Below, in pieces: positions 1 through 11,301 of a stretch of DNA of 64,000 nucleotides. The number at the start of each line of letters is the position of its first letter. The stretch's first letter is position 1. Below the pieces are notes generated by a model. The model saw only the letters and a program-made list of their open reading frames with translations. It was not told the origin of the DNA and did not search any database. A program made the translations under genes and the position numbers. The stretch lies in the NCBI GenBank assembly GCA_008921705.1, contig VFFE01009164.1:2842785-2906784 (forward strand), given 5' to 3'. Source of the stretch: Burhinus oedicnemus. Taxonomy: Eukaryota; Chordata; Aves; Charadriiformes; Burhinidae.

Positions 1-1484
1 ACGGAAATAAAGAATAGCTTACAAGGTGTGGTTCATATTATCCTGAAAGAAATGTTCAATATAGGCCAGATGAACTACATCCTAAAAATGCCTCTCTGTC
101 CACTGACTATACAGACATCTTGTAAAGGGGCTAGCTCAGATCCTGACATCTACCACAAAGGCACCTGAAGTTGGTGAGATGAGGGATTCATCCCACCTTG
201 GCTGTCTCAGTGGCTGCGTATGAAGTATCTACTGCTAAGGAACATCTTTGGAAACAGCCAACCAAGTTACAGACTCAATCTCCTCAGCCCCCATTTCCAT
301 CTCAAAATACTGCACCAACCCAAAGAGAGAAGATGGAGGTCCGGTACCTGGCTGAGGCTCCTGAGACCTGCAAAAAATAGCAAATGCTGTTTGCAGAAAA
401 CACCACAGTACAACAGCAGAGACTCTCCCCATTTCTAAGGTTTTCGAAATGTTATGCCAGAGAAACAGCTATCATGGTGTGCAAAAAAAGAGGGAAACAA
501 GTTATGTTAAGGTCATTCATCTGCCATTTGTTGAGACTACTCACAAATGCCAAGGAAAGATGGAGACTTGGGATCATCCACAACACAGGTTAAGGAAAAT
601 CCATGCCATGGAGAGCAGAAACCCAATATCAATATTTGTAGAGGATCGGCCCCACCTTCAGACATGGCATGGGAAGGGGAAGGAGACAGTGACGCTGGAA
701 AATAACCCAACCTCCACATGGCACCAGGGAGTGCTACATTTCCATCCCTGCCTGGGAGAGAAACTCATCCAGCTCTGGTGTTTGCCCTTTCAAAACCTTC
801 CTGAAACATTGGAGCAGGTGGAGGGGAAAAAAACCTAAAAAACAAATCCAAATGATTTGATGATTGCAGGAAATGCTGTGCAGTGAGCCCCTCAGTGAAT
901 TCCAATTCCTTATTTCAGTTTATCAGAAAAGTTGAAAAAGGACTTCATTGAAGTGTGTAATTCATTGTTTTTCTTCATGAAGAATGTGCTGCCTATCCAG
1001 GGCAGGAAGCTAGAACAAGGCAATTCCAAACTGGAAATAAGGCACATTTTAACTGTGAGGTTGATTAACCGTTGCAATGAACCATGGAAAGTTTGATAGA
1101 TTCCTTCATTTCTCAATGTATTCAATTAAAACTGGATGACTTTCTGAAAGATTGTTTTAGCCAAACAAAACTTGTTGGAAAATTTGAAGGCTGTATAGTG
1201 CAGGAGTTGCTGAGGACTTTTCCACAGGGAGGGAGGATTTATACAATCACTGTGTAGTTTATTATCTCTGTTTACTTTCTGTAGAAGAGCTCAAATGCAA
1301 GAAATGTGCTTGAGATAAGTGCAGAAACAAACAAGCCAAGCCTTGGCTATCTCCTAAAGGTAAATGTCAGGCGAAGTTAATGGGGCTAAATCAGACATGG
1401 AGTTTATCTCAAAGAACCTACTTTGTGAATCTGTTCTGGAGAATTTTTTATTTAGATACCCTCATAGATTCTATTTGGATACTT
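1..1484. other. Unassigned non-coding DNA
   Basis: I see no gene and no repeat family I can name. Short overlapping open frames on both strands at about 200-840 (up to 129 codons) carry no motif I recognise and overlap each other in several frames, as chance frames do. Confidence 0.5.
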
Positions 1485-1521
1485 AAAAAAAAAAAGAAAA
1501 AGAAAAAGAAAAAGAAAAAGG
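1485..1521. repeat. (AAAAAG)n simple repeat
   Basis: A run of A passes directly into four or five copies of an A-rich hexamer ending in G. This is an ordinary microsatellite; the A-first arrangement could also be the decayed tail of a retroposed sequence, but nothing recognisable lies upstream. Confidence 0.85.
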
Positions 1522-2662
1522 AACTTCAGAACTTCAGAGTTGCCATAACCAATAACTAATGAATTTGTCTCCTTTCTCTCTGATTTATAAGTTCCCTTAA
1601 TCATAAACATTCCTCCAGTTTTGCTAGCTGATCCAACTCAAAAGGACAAAGTCAAAGATCGTTGTTGCACATTTTAAAATGCAAGACTGTCTCCTTCTCA
1701 ATAAAACATGATGGATTCATGGTCCAGCACAGAATTCGGCATCATAAAGCCGGGTGATAGAGGTTAACCACCACATTGCAAATACCAGGACTTTGATTCA
1801 TAAATTGAAGAATAAAATGTACTTAGAGAAAAACTGCAGTTTGCAATTTTGCAAACTATTGACCTCCCTCAAAGCTGAACCTGCCTTTTTGCTGCTTATG
1901 AAGTACCTGCTTCCAAAATGAAACAGAGACTAAATAAGCTGGACTGTGTGAGGCTGTCATACTCAAGAAGTCAAACCCAGTTCCCTTCTATTTGTTTCTC
2001 TAGACATTGCTGTGTACATCAAAGCAGACAGCTCGCTTGATCTATTTAGCAACAGATTTACATAGTGCTTCAGGGATCTTGAAGACTTACAATTGTGGCC
2101 AAAAAAAAAAAAAAAAGGCACTCAGGAATGTAAAGAAATGTTCTCTGTGTGCTCATTTTTTATAAAACTATTTATAACTATCTATTTTAACTTGATACTT
2201 GTCATGATGAGGTGGAAAATCCCCCCCTCCCCTTTTTGAAAAGCTGGAGGAATCTAAAGTCAAACGATGTGTTGATAAGTGCAGTTGTCATCCCACTAGT
2301 ATTTCAGCATCCATGCTTTCTGCTGTAGGAATTTCCTCTGGATTGCAATATTTTTGCACCTCTCTTTCTGTGGAATAATCCAGTGTGGAACGAAGGTACC
2401 CTGGAAGCAAATGGCTGAAGATCCACTGGCTGCAGAAAGTAACCTGTGAAGAACCTGTACCAGAACTATTTCCGCTTTTGGTCTCTTACTCTCCTTCTGC
2501 AGCACAGAATAACACAATTTACCCTAACTGTATTTTTATCCTTCCCCCTTTTCAAGAGATCTGTTCTTTATGCTCCCCTAGTACTTTCTCAAAGAAATTG
2601 TTTATGACTAGTCTCTGCCATCTGCAAAGTCCTGAGGGGTGGACTTGGGGCCATTAACTTAA
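1522..2662. other. Unassigned non-coding DNA with a poly-A tract
   Basis: No gene or named repeat is seen. A 16-base A run sits at 2101-2116 and a C-rich tract near 2221-2232. The 90-codon and 73-codon frames near 2300-2650 overlap on opposite strands and show no recognisable domain. Confidence 0.45.
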
Positions 2663-2730
2663 TTTTGGATGAGTGTGCGTGCAAGGTAAACCTACTTGAA
2701 AAAGCAGCGTGGATACTAGGATCACGTTCA
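2663..2730 (+). repeat. Copy A of an unassigned dispersed repeat pair
   Basis: This segment aligns by eye with 3831-3900. Shared blocks are TTTGGATGAGTGT at the start, TTGAAAA followed by GCAGC in the middle and GATC plus CGTTCA at the end, in the same order and at similar spacing. The match is diverged and gapped, so an old repeat is likelier than a recent duplication. I cannot name the family. Confidence 0.35.
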
Positions 2731-3152
2731 TGCATACACTGCAATTTCCCATAGCTTAAATGAGGATTCTTTTTATTAAAATAACAACTTAATTAATACA
2801 CATGGGCATTTGAGGATCAGACTCTACATACCATTCATATGGACTTGATTTAAAGATCCTGAAAATAATTAAAAGTACTGGTAAAGGAGTGTTTCTGGTG
2901 GGAATAATACACTGATAACTTTCATCGTTATGGTATGTAAAAAGTTATGACTGGCCTCTTACAGATCAAAAATAAAAATAGGAAGGGATGACTAATGCCT
3001 CGTGGAGAGATTGATCCCATCTAACCTGACCCCGCAGTGCTGGGCCTGTCGGTCCGTTGCAATGCTAAATACAATCCTGAGAAAAGGAAGGGGTACTCTA
3101 GGTCCACTTTGTATAAAAGGAAGGTGGCAAACATTTCTGTTTTGTCCCTTTT

Positions 3153-3262
3153 CCATCCTAGGCTGAACTCATCTCATCTTGTTTGTCCCAGGGAGCAAAC
3201 CAGCATTGGAGCTGTATAATACTTGGATAGGTGACCACATGGAAAACCGAGCTACTGTGGGA
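3153..3262 (+). mobile_element. 5S rRNA-derived relic (SINE head or 5S pseudogene)
   Basis: The segment resembles vertebrate 5S rRNA over nearly its whole length. It has a CTGAAC block followed by ATCTCATCTTG, where 5S has GATCTCGTCTG, and then TACTTGGATAGGTGACC, where 5S has TACTTGGATGGGAGACC. An ACCGAGCTACTGTGG end matches the 5S 3' stem strand. The internal pol III control region lies within this part. Known 5S-derived SINEs such as AmnSINE1 carry such a head in amniotes, so a SINE relic is one reading and a single retroposed 5S pseudogene the other. The many substitutions argue against a functional 5S gene, and no T-run terminator follows the 3' end. Confidence 0.5.
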
Positions 3263-3830
3263 ATAAGTCAAGGACTCAAGGACAAACCCTTGGTAAACAC
3301 TAGACCACAAGCATTGGATGTTTTTGTCTTCAGGGTCATTTGAGGGCTGCCTGGAAGTTCACTTCAAGAACAGATTTGCTGCCCTTAGAGACAGTGCACG
3401 TCGCCACAAGCTGTGCATGGAGGTGGGTGGATGTTGAGGCATTTCAGAGGAGATGCCTGAAGAAGCTTAAACCTTTGTCTGCTGTTATCCAGCTTTGACC
3501 CCTCTGAAACCATTTGAGTACAGAAGGGAGATGAGCCAAGAGCATTCCCTACAGGCTGTGTAGAACTCATCAGTGATTGTTTTGTCCTGCTATAAGAGCT
3601 AAACCGTCAGGACAAAGAAAGGAGAAAGGTTTTATACGGCTCAGCTCCTGCAGGCAGATATAAGGCACTGTGGAACATCGGTAGTTTTGTGGATGAGGGG
3701 ACATCTCATGGTGTCACACTCACTGTGTGTGTATTCACATCTCAGACTCTTTCATTGCAACCTCACCTCAAGAGGCTGAGTCATCCCAAAGTCGCCAGAA
3801 TCGATCCAGACTGTTCCCAAAAAAATGCAG
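3263..3830. other. Unassigned DNA downstream of the 5S-like relic
   Basis: If the upstream relic is a 5S-headed SINE, its tRNA-like part, core and tail would lie here, but I could not recognise them. There is no convincing reading frame. Confidence 0.4.
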
Positions 3831-3900
3831 CTTTGGATGAGTGTATTTAATAAAACAGTTGAAAAGGCAGCTGGCAATTTTGTGAGGCAGATCCCGTTCA
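3831..3900 (+). repeat. Copy B of an unassigned dispersed repeat pair
   Basis: Partner of 2663-2730 in the same orientation, about 1.17 kb downstream and on the other side of the 5S-like relic. Shared blocks are TTTGGATGAGTGT, TTGAAAA with GCAGC, and GATC with CGTTCA. Alternatively both ends could belong to one larger ancient element. Confidence 0.35.
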
Positions 3901-4917
3901 GCCGTTGCCTTCAGCCTTCTGTGTTACAAAGGCAACGTGTTCATGAGCCAGCTACTGCAGCCAGTGCTCGTTGATGACTTGGAGACAAGTGATGGTGTCA
4001 AGCACCCCACAATCTCTGGTGGGACATCTGGGTTGACAAAATAAATGTTCAGTGGAAAACAGATGAAATACATCTTCTAAATAAGGTCCCAGTCCAGCTT
4101 TCAACATGTATGATGCTCTCCATGGATATAAAAGGGAGAAAATGAATAAACCAAATATCCAACATGAAGCCTATACAGGCTACAAATTACTTTTGCTTTA
4201 AGTAGGACTTTGGAGTTGTGTAGACCTTCCTCCATTGGATATTCTCATGTGTTTTGCCATAAGCAAAGTAAAAAGAAGTACTGACTCTCCTAAAAAAACA
4301 GAATGCAAGTTCACTGACTTGTGTTTGTCAGATGAAAGCAAAGTGAGTGTGTGTGTATGGAAACTCATTGCTGTTGTGCTTGGCCTCCAACGAAAGAAAA
4401 TTTTTTTTTTCAAATGCTGAATGAGTTTTGGTACTGCCCATGAGGCTGGCACTTTACACAAGTGTGTGGAACCCTCTCCTGTTTCAAATTTGCCAAATTT
4501 TGGGTATGGTAAACAGATTTTTTTCTTTCTTTCAAATATTTTGCTTCCTCTGGGCTTAGAAAAAATAATTAAAAAGAGGAATTCTCTCGGTTACTCACTC
4601 TTTGAAAGGGCATGATATGTTTTTGACTATCTCATCAGTAAGCATGCTAATTTTTTGGAAAGGTTTCCCTTATTCTTCTTGTAAGGAGAATGTATTGGTA
4701 GCCAAAACAAACATAGAAAGAAGCCAAGGAAAGAATAAGATATATCTACTTGTATGAATGGTCCAACAAGGGAAATCTCCAAAAACTACTGTAAGTGCTA
4801 TAAGATTTCAGATGGCAAACTCATCCAAAATTAATTGTTAACAAAACATTTGGTTCTTAAACACCAATAGGATAAAAAGAACAGCTTCCAACAGTAACAA
4901 AATAATCCTTCTTTTAG
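3901..4917. other. Unassigned non-coding DNA
   Basis: No gene or named repeat is seen. Frames of 60-87 codons at 4198-4615 overlap on both strands and lack recognisable motifs. Confidence 0.45.
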
Positions 4918-5175
4918 TGTGGAAGGACTGTCTTGTGGTTAAGGCATTGGCCTTGGAGTCAGGAGACCAAGGTTTAGCGTGTCTCTCTCCAGAGTGACCC
5001 TATGTAAGTCAATTAATCCTGTTGTATCTTTGTTCTTTATCAGAGAATGGTCCTGGTGCTTCTTTTTTATCTATTTACTTCCCTTAGATCACCACCTTCT
5101 TGGACCATGAGTTTTCTGCCATCATGTCTGTACATACAAGAGGCCTTGATCTTGTTTTGAGCTTTCAAATAGAGT
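4918..5175 (+). mobile_element. tRNA-derived SINE relic (MIR/Cry type)
   Basis: The head has the form of a tRNA-like pol III promoter: TTGTGGTTAAGGCATTGG as an A-box region, then CTTGGAGTCAGGAGACC and a decayed B-box region around GGTTTAGCG. The body continues with GTGACC, AAGTCAATTAATCC and CTTTATCAGAGAATGG, which follow the order of the conserved body of MIR and turtle/archosaur tRNA SINEs (gtgacc, aagtcactta, catctgtaaaatgg). The part after 5065, with GTCTGTACATACAAGAGG and CTTGATCTTG, resembles the tail of the same class but is much weaker. An old, inactive copy; subfamily uncertain. Confidence 0.5.
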
Positions 5176-8100
5176 GGACAAAAGTTTTTCAATTAGATAA
5201 AGTGTTTTTTAATAGAAAATAATCTTTGCTGAAAGTTTTTGCGTATCACCCCAAAATTACACTTTTCGTAAAAAATCAGAATGTTGGGAGATTTCTTCCA
5301 TACTGTAAAAGCATCTTGAAATCTCAGGATCTAGCTAAACTCGTGTTTCCTCTCACATGCAGTCTTTCACAGGAAAGGAGATGGATTGCCATAATGTTCT
5401 GTATCTATTTCACAAATTGTGGCTTGTTTACGCTAGCCTTTTGGAAAGGTGGTTAGTGTAAATATTCAGTATTAGGTATCTAGTCACAGGGAATACATTC
5501 TCCCTATGCAGATTAAATCTGTAAAAATGAGCTTTGTTTTGCTCTTCTTGAGGTCATTGCTATTTACAGGGGAAAAAAAGAAACAATAAAACCAACATGA
5601 TGTGTACTGCTATTTTTGCATGCAAGAAGCAAAGAAAGACCTAAGAAAATCCTATTGCATATGAACCATTCAGTTTGAATAAACAACACATTAACCAATC
5701 TATTCACCACACACACATGAAACAGGGACTATGCATTGTTGCATGACGGTGTTTATGAAAGCAAGCGACCTCTGAATAAACTCAGTCCATCCATAAAAGA
5801 CTCAAAACGAAGCAGCATTTGAACAGGAAGATCTGAGCGGGGTTTTCTGACACACCCCAAGCTGAGCACTGCGTTGGTGGGGAACGGTGTGTGCTGACAT
5901 TTTCCTTTAGCAGTTCACCAGCTGGCTGAAACCAGACACAGAAAACGTTAACCTCCAGAGAGCTGCTCTGTGAAAGTTAGCTGGGATGGAGCTGCCTTTT
6001 CACAACAATCACAGCCACCAGCCCTGCCGCCCCGTCTCTGTTTCACCTGAGCTGTCAGTCCAACGCTTGGAAAAATCCATTGGGCAGTGCAGTTTTTTAC
6101 TTTGTAAAACAGCTGTAATGCTGTGTTGCCCTTGATATTTTTCTTCTTATTTAAGTATATTATACTTCCATTCACAAGCCTTCTGGCAGGTCCTGAACAA
6201 ATGGCTCCTAAGAAGAAGATCTGAAATGTAAATAAGCTTCCTAGACAAGACAGATGGAGGGTAGAGAAGTTATTCACCGTTCAGTCAGGAGCCTGGATGT
6301 GGAGCTGTCAGGATCCTCAAAGGGCAGCAAAGGCAGCGGTGGCAGTCCCCTCTGGCGCAATCACATCTGGTAGAGCCTTTGCCATGGTGCGATCCTCCAG
6401 CCACCCCACACCTTTTTCTTGTCTTCAGTCTCTGTTTTATGCACCATCACGCAGACATGCAGCTGTTGGCAGAGAGTCAGGAGATGTCCCGTCTGAGCTG
6501 GAGCCAGAGGAGTTCACACAGCCAAAGGCAAGCTCAGGAGGGGTATCCCCAGGGCCGCCAGGCCAGGTGGTGGGAAGACACCAGGAAACCTGTCTGCCCT
6601 CTGCTAACCTGACCCACCTTTCTCCACCTCGGCTGGCCTGGCTGACCTCCCCGCAGTCACCGCAAACTTGGGCTTGGCTCCATCTCTGTATTTTATTTTT
6701 TTTTCTTTAAAATGCAGCAGTTCATTTTTAAATGGGAACTGATGAAAGCTGTTGCTGTTCTTATTTTTCCTTTCTATGAACTGAAGTGATGACAACAGAG
6801 TTTCTAGTAAATTATAACATAGGCAGTCAGTTCCAGATTAGTTTTCAAATTGGACTTTTTTTTGGGGAGGGTACAAAATACAGCCAGACAAGATTTAATT
6901 AAATACTTGTATTTCATAACTGTAATTTATCTAGCTCAGTATGTCCTTTCCCATGGGTTTGTTTGGATACAGGGAATTTTTAGCTTTCAGACTACCAGAC
7001 TTGGAAAGCTCTGTACATCCGCAGGACAGGTAGAAAACAACCAGTAGCAAGGCTGACATGCCCACACTGCCCAGACTTCATGGTCTTCACCCTGATCCGA
7101 AGTAGCCACCTCTAAGGATGAGGATAGTTTCCAGGCCACTTAGCATCTGGTCTCTTACTGAGCCTGCCAAGACTGTATGTTTACCAGCTAAAACAAGCCA
7201 ACATATTTTCATTATATCTCTTACTACTGTGGCTCAGAAGTAATTCCATATGGTTGCAGTCTTGCTACAGCTCTTTATGGGCCGGATCTGGAGCTTGTTG
7301 GTGTCAGTGGAGAAAGTCCCAGTGATTTCAGTGAGTCTTGGAACAGGCCTGTATACATGAGTAAGACCTAAAAAAAGATATATGTGATATGTTATCTTCG
7401 ACCCTACTAGCAAAGATGTCATTGCTCACCACACTTACAACCCAGCTCTTTGTTCCTCCCCACCTACGAGTCCTGTTGTGGTGGTGAGATCTCCTAAGCA
7501 ATATGTAGCCACCCAGCATGGCTGGTGCTCATTGCTGCAGTCTTTGTTGAGTGCATTCCTATATCTGTGTTTGCTGCTTTCCAAGACCTGAGCTAAGTGC
7601 TGGATGCAGTCCTTCTCATGGAGAGGTCATGTTCCTATCCATTGCCTATGCCCATCCCTTTACTGCAGAGATACTGAAATAAGAAACTTACTTCTTTCAT
7701 GGTATTTTTCTACAACACTTCCTAACTAGCAATTTAATGCTTGCAGATTCATCTGCAATGACGGCATGAGCTACCCTTACATTTCTCTGATCAACTGAAG
7801 AACACTGCAGTTTTCCTGCCAACCATCCCAGAAATGTGTAAGAGAAGATTTATATGTCCACACATACTCTACTGTCTAAATACTTTGTGTATGAAACTCA
7901 TTCTAAGAATTCATTTGTCTGACAGCCTGGAAAATGCCGGTTGTCCTGCGTGTAATGAGGATAAATGAAGAGTTAGTTCTTGCTTGTGATTTCTGTTGAG
8001 TGGTCAGCATGGAAGGAGTTTGGTAATGCCTGTCCGGTCCCTTGTGGGCCTTCCGCTCAAGGAAGAGCTGGCAGCATGCCCTGAGGCACGCAAGTCTTCT

Positions 8101-10182
8101 CCTGTAGAGATGATTCCTCTGGGAGAAGGTTGGGGGCCATGGGCGCAGTGTTGGAGGTAAATCTTGCTCTGTTGCAGGGGATAAACAAAGGACTTTGGTG
8201 TTCATGACCTTTTACCTGGCAGCCCTCTTCAGCTCCAAAAAAATTAATTGCCTGGAAAAGATATGAAACAGGATGAAGTTCCTCAAAGGGACTCTTCGCT
8301 CAGCTGCTGTGGGACCTGCTGACTGAACACATTCTGTCCTCTCTCCTGCCTGGCTCCTAGCTATCTCCTTTCTTCCTCAACAGATTACAATTGTGCTTTT
8401 GCGAAATGTCTTAGCCTCGTACTTGGGACAGAAGGATGTTTCATGAATAGAAACAGAGTGAGTGACGTTCCCTATAGAGATGATACTGGATGTCATCAAG
8501 CAAAGGGAACAGAAAAAGGTAGGGACACTGTAGTAGATGTAATAATAAGTACGGCGGCAATTTGCAAGGGGAAAATGATAAACAGAGTTTTGGCCGTGCT
8601 GAAATTTTCTCTTTTTTGTCCAGGAAAATTTTTAATATCAGAAGCTGTAGATATGACATATAGTTGGGATGGGACATCTATTCCAGATGTTACAGCCTGG
8701 TATTTCTGGTTGCTTATTCCTTGTAAGAAAGCACCAAATTCCTTCAAATTCTGTTGACATTAGTGAAAACCAGGGGAACTCAGCATCTTGCGGGACTGGA
8801 CCTTTGATAGGTTCAGGAAAGGACATCAGTGTCTCAAAGTTACACAACATGATACTTAACTCTTACGTGCTTTGCTTTGAGAGGGTTTTACGTGGAATGA
8901 ACAAAAGACTGAAGTAATTTTGGAAGCATAATTAGAAGCTATGTCATTTCCCAAGCAGCTGAGCCACCAAACTACAGCATCGTGGCCTCATTAACAAGTT
9001 CTTCTCTTGACACCTGTGTATCTCATTCCTGGCCGTATTTAAACAGGGTGCAGGATACTCTGCCCGTTAGCCTGTAGCAACACAGAAGCACTTTCCAGTG
9101 AAAGATGTTGATAGTAAAATAATAATTTTCTTATTGGAATAAACTGGAAACTGAAGTTGCTGGTTTACTATTGTGGAGGAGAAGACACCCTGGTAAGGTG
9201 GATGGAGGATACCATGCTAGCTGCACGCAGCCATGGAGCTCATTGGTAGAGAGAGCTAGTTAGGACAGGGAAGTAGGGAAGGGTGAGGAGAGAAAAGAAA
9301 AAGAGAAGTGACTTCTATCTGTATTCACTTAATTCTCAGATCTGCTCTTTCCTTTGAGTCTGGGATTGATCAAAGGGTGGGAGAGCCAAGGGACAAGGAA
9401 TATCACAGCTGAATTTATAATATAATTGGATGTTATAAAAGTCCCTTGCACTGTTGGACTTGCTTTTCAGAGAAGCTGTGAACTCCTGGCTCCTGCTGGA
9501 GGTGAACAACTGCTGTCTAAAGTCAAGGTCTTTGCATTTTTAAAAAACCTGACTATTTTTTCCACTTTCTTCAGAGAAAGATCTTGACTCTCTAAAACAA
9601 TCAGAGATTTGTTCCTATTTGTGTACAGGATTAACACAAACTCCCATGATCAACATTGCAAACAGTGGCTCCACTTTTTGCATTGTGTGACTGAAGGTGG
9701 GCTAGAAACTGTGCAGCAAAGCTGCAAGGTTTGGAGGTAGAGTACATCTTATTTGGTTCTTCTTTCTAAGGATGTACTGCATTTTTAGTGAAAGGACAGT
9801 AAAAACATTGCTTGGAACCTGCCGCAGAGCAATTTATAGCAGCTTACAACAGTAATTCATGGAAGTTTATTACATGACCCACTTTATGAAAGTTCACTAT
9901 TAGTTCAGCATTTAGTGCTCACAGACTTGGCAGAGTTTCATGCAAGCTGGATGCTGAACATCCGGTGAACTTTGTTTATGAACACAGTATATGGTGGTTA
10001 GGAGGTCTTGTAGCCAGAGGCCACCACCAAATTGTGTGCAAGCTAATGAGCCCACTTGCCAGGGGGAATGAATGGATTCTGTGCAAGTATTTAGAGTAAT
10101 AATAATATTTATATTTAAATGTATCTTCACATAATCAATTCTGTGCTTGAAAGAGAGAAAAAAAAGCAGAGAACCTGCTGAG
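5176..10182. other. Unassigned non-coding DNA
   Basis: About 5 kb without a recognisable gene. The least AT-rich part, 5990-6660, has a 137-codon plus-strand frame (6297-6710) and a 109-codon minus-strand frame next to it, both rich in P, S, A and G with no domain I know. Several frames at 8441-8917 overlap on both strands. I see no CR1, LTR or SINE signature in this stretch. Confidence 0.45.
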
Positions 10183-10228
10183 CACAGAGATCAGGACAAC
10201 GTTCTCACAGAGATCAGGACAACATTCT
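10183..10228 (+). repeat. 23-bp tandem duplication
   Basis: Two adjacent 23-base units, CACAGAGATCAGGACAACRTTCT with R as G then A, lie head to tail at 10183-10205 and 10206-10228 with one mismatch. The near identity suggests a recent local duplication, for example by replication slippage. Confidence 0.9.
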
Positions 10229-11222
10229 TACACACCAGACCTGTGCCATCTCCCCCCAAAGAGAATTGCTGGGCTTCCTCAAAGGTGTTTCTGAAGGTTT
10301 GTGAGTAGAAGAGAAAATCATGGCTGAGTGATCATAAGGCAAAGAAACGACTAGAAAACTAAGGGGAATTGGAAGGAAACACTTTCGCTGTTTTGTCTTC
10401 CCCTTTTATTTGGCGGTGGTTTACGGCATAAAGATTGACTACAGGCTGTTTTGCTAAGATGTTTATTTTGGAATGGTGCTGTCACTGTCATGTCCCAGTT
10501 ATTGTGTGTGTCTTTTTTTCATCTTAAAGAAGCCCAGAATAAGCTGAAAACTTCATATATTCAGCTGTGGACACAAGGGGAGAGACCTAAACCATTAGTT
10601 TATGTGTAAAATGGATCATTTGCAAAAACATTCCTGCTGGGCAGATTGTACCTATTCTGTATAAATAGGTAGTAGGAAGCAGAGTCTGCTCTGCCCCTGC
10701 TCTGTAGCACAGTGCATTGGCTCAGGGGCCCTAACATCAGATCTGTGTAGCAACTCAGTGACTGATCCTTCACACTCCTGGGAAGAGGTATACTGGCAGT
10801 CTGTGTGTCTGAAAGACATCAGCAAGCACAGCATCTTCTGAATGTGTCTTCCAACCACTGGAAAGTACTACTTAACTGGGACACCCCAAGTTAAGAGGCT
10901 TATCTATATCCTGAAGGGAATAAATCACTGTGCAGGTGAATGTAGGAGAACTTAGCAGCTGAACCACCACAGATGGGCAGCATTTGCATTACATGCAGGC
11001 ACAGCTTGTGTTCTCAGATGGGCATCTAGTTTAAAGAGTTCCCCTATGAAAAGATCTGTTGAAAGCATTTATGCTATCTGTGGTCATCTACTTCTAAGCA
11101 GAAACTTCGTTCCTTACAATCATCTGGCTAAGCAGCAGGCCCAGAGTCTTCAGCTGAAGTTTGTTTAAAATCAAAGGAGAGGCACATTTCATCCAACTGT
11201 ATTTTAGGGGGGCAGTTCAGCC
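10229..11222. other. Unassigned non-coding DNA
   Basis: No gene or named repeat is seen; only short chance frames such as a 68-codon one at 10652-10858 on the minus strand. Confidence 0.45.
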
Positions 11223-11301
11223 AGTGCCATTTGAGACATTAACATGAGAGACACATACGGGAGTGCCATTGAGACAAATATGGGAGAGGACATATGAGAG
11301 A
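11223..11301 (+). repeat. Imperfect tandem duplication of about 39 bp
   Basis: Two adjacent units both begin AGTGCCAT, TGAGACA, and continue with ATGAGAG or ATGGGAG and ACATA blocks; the second starts at 11262. They differ by several substitutions and small gaps, so this duplication is older than the one at 10183. Confidence 0.7.

Noticed and set aside
3153..3262. Functional 5S rRNA gene
   Set aside because: There are too many substitutions, including in the internal promoter, and no T-run terminator follows.
6297..6710. 137-codon frame in a GC-richer patch
   Set aside because: The product is Pro/Ser/Ala-rich with no domain, and a second frame of 77 codons overlaps it.
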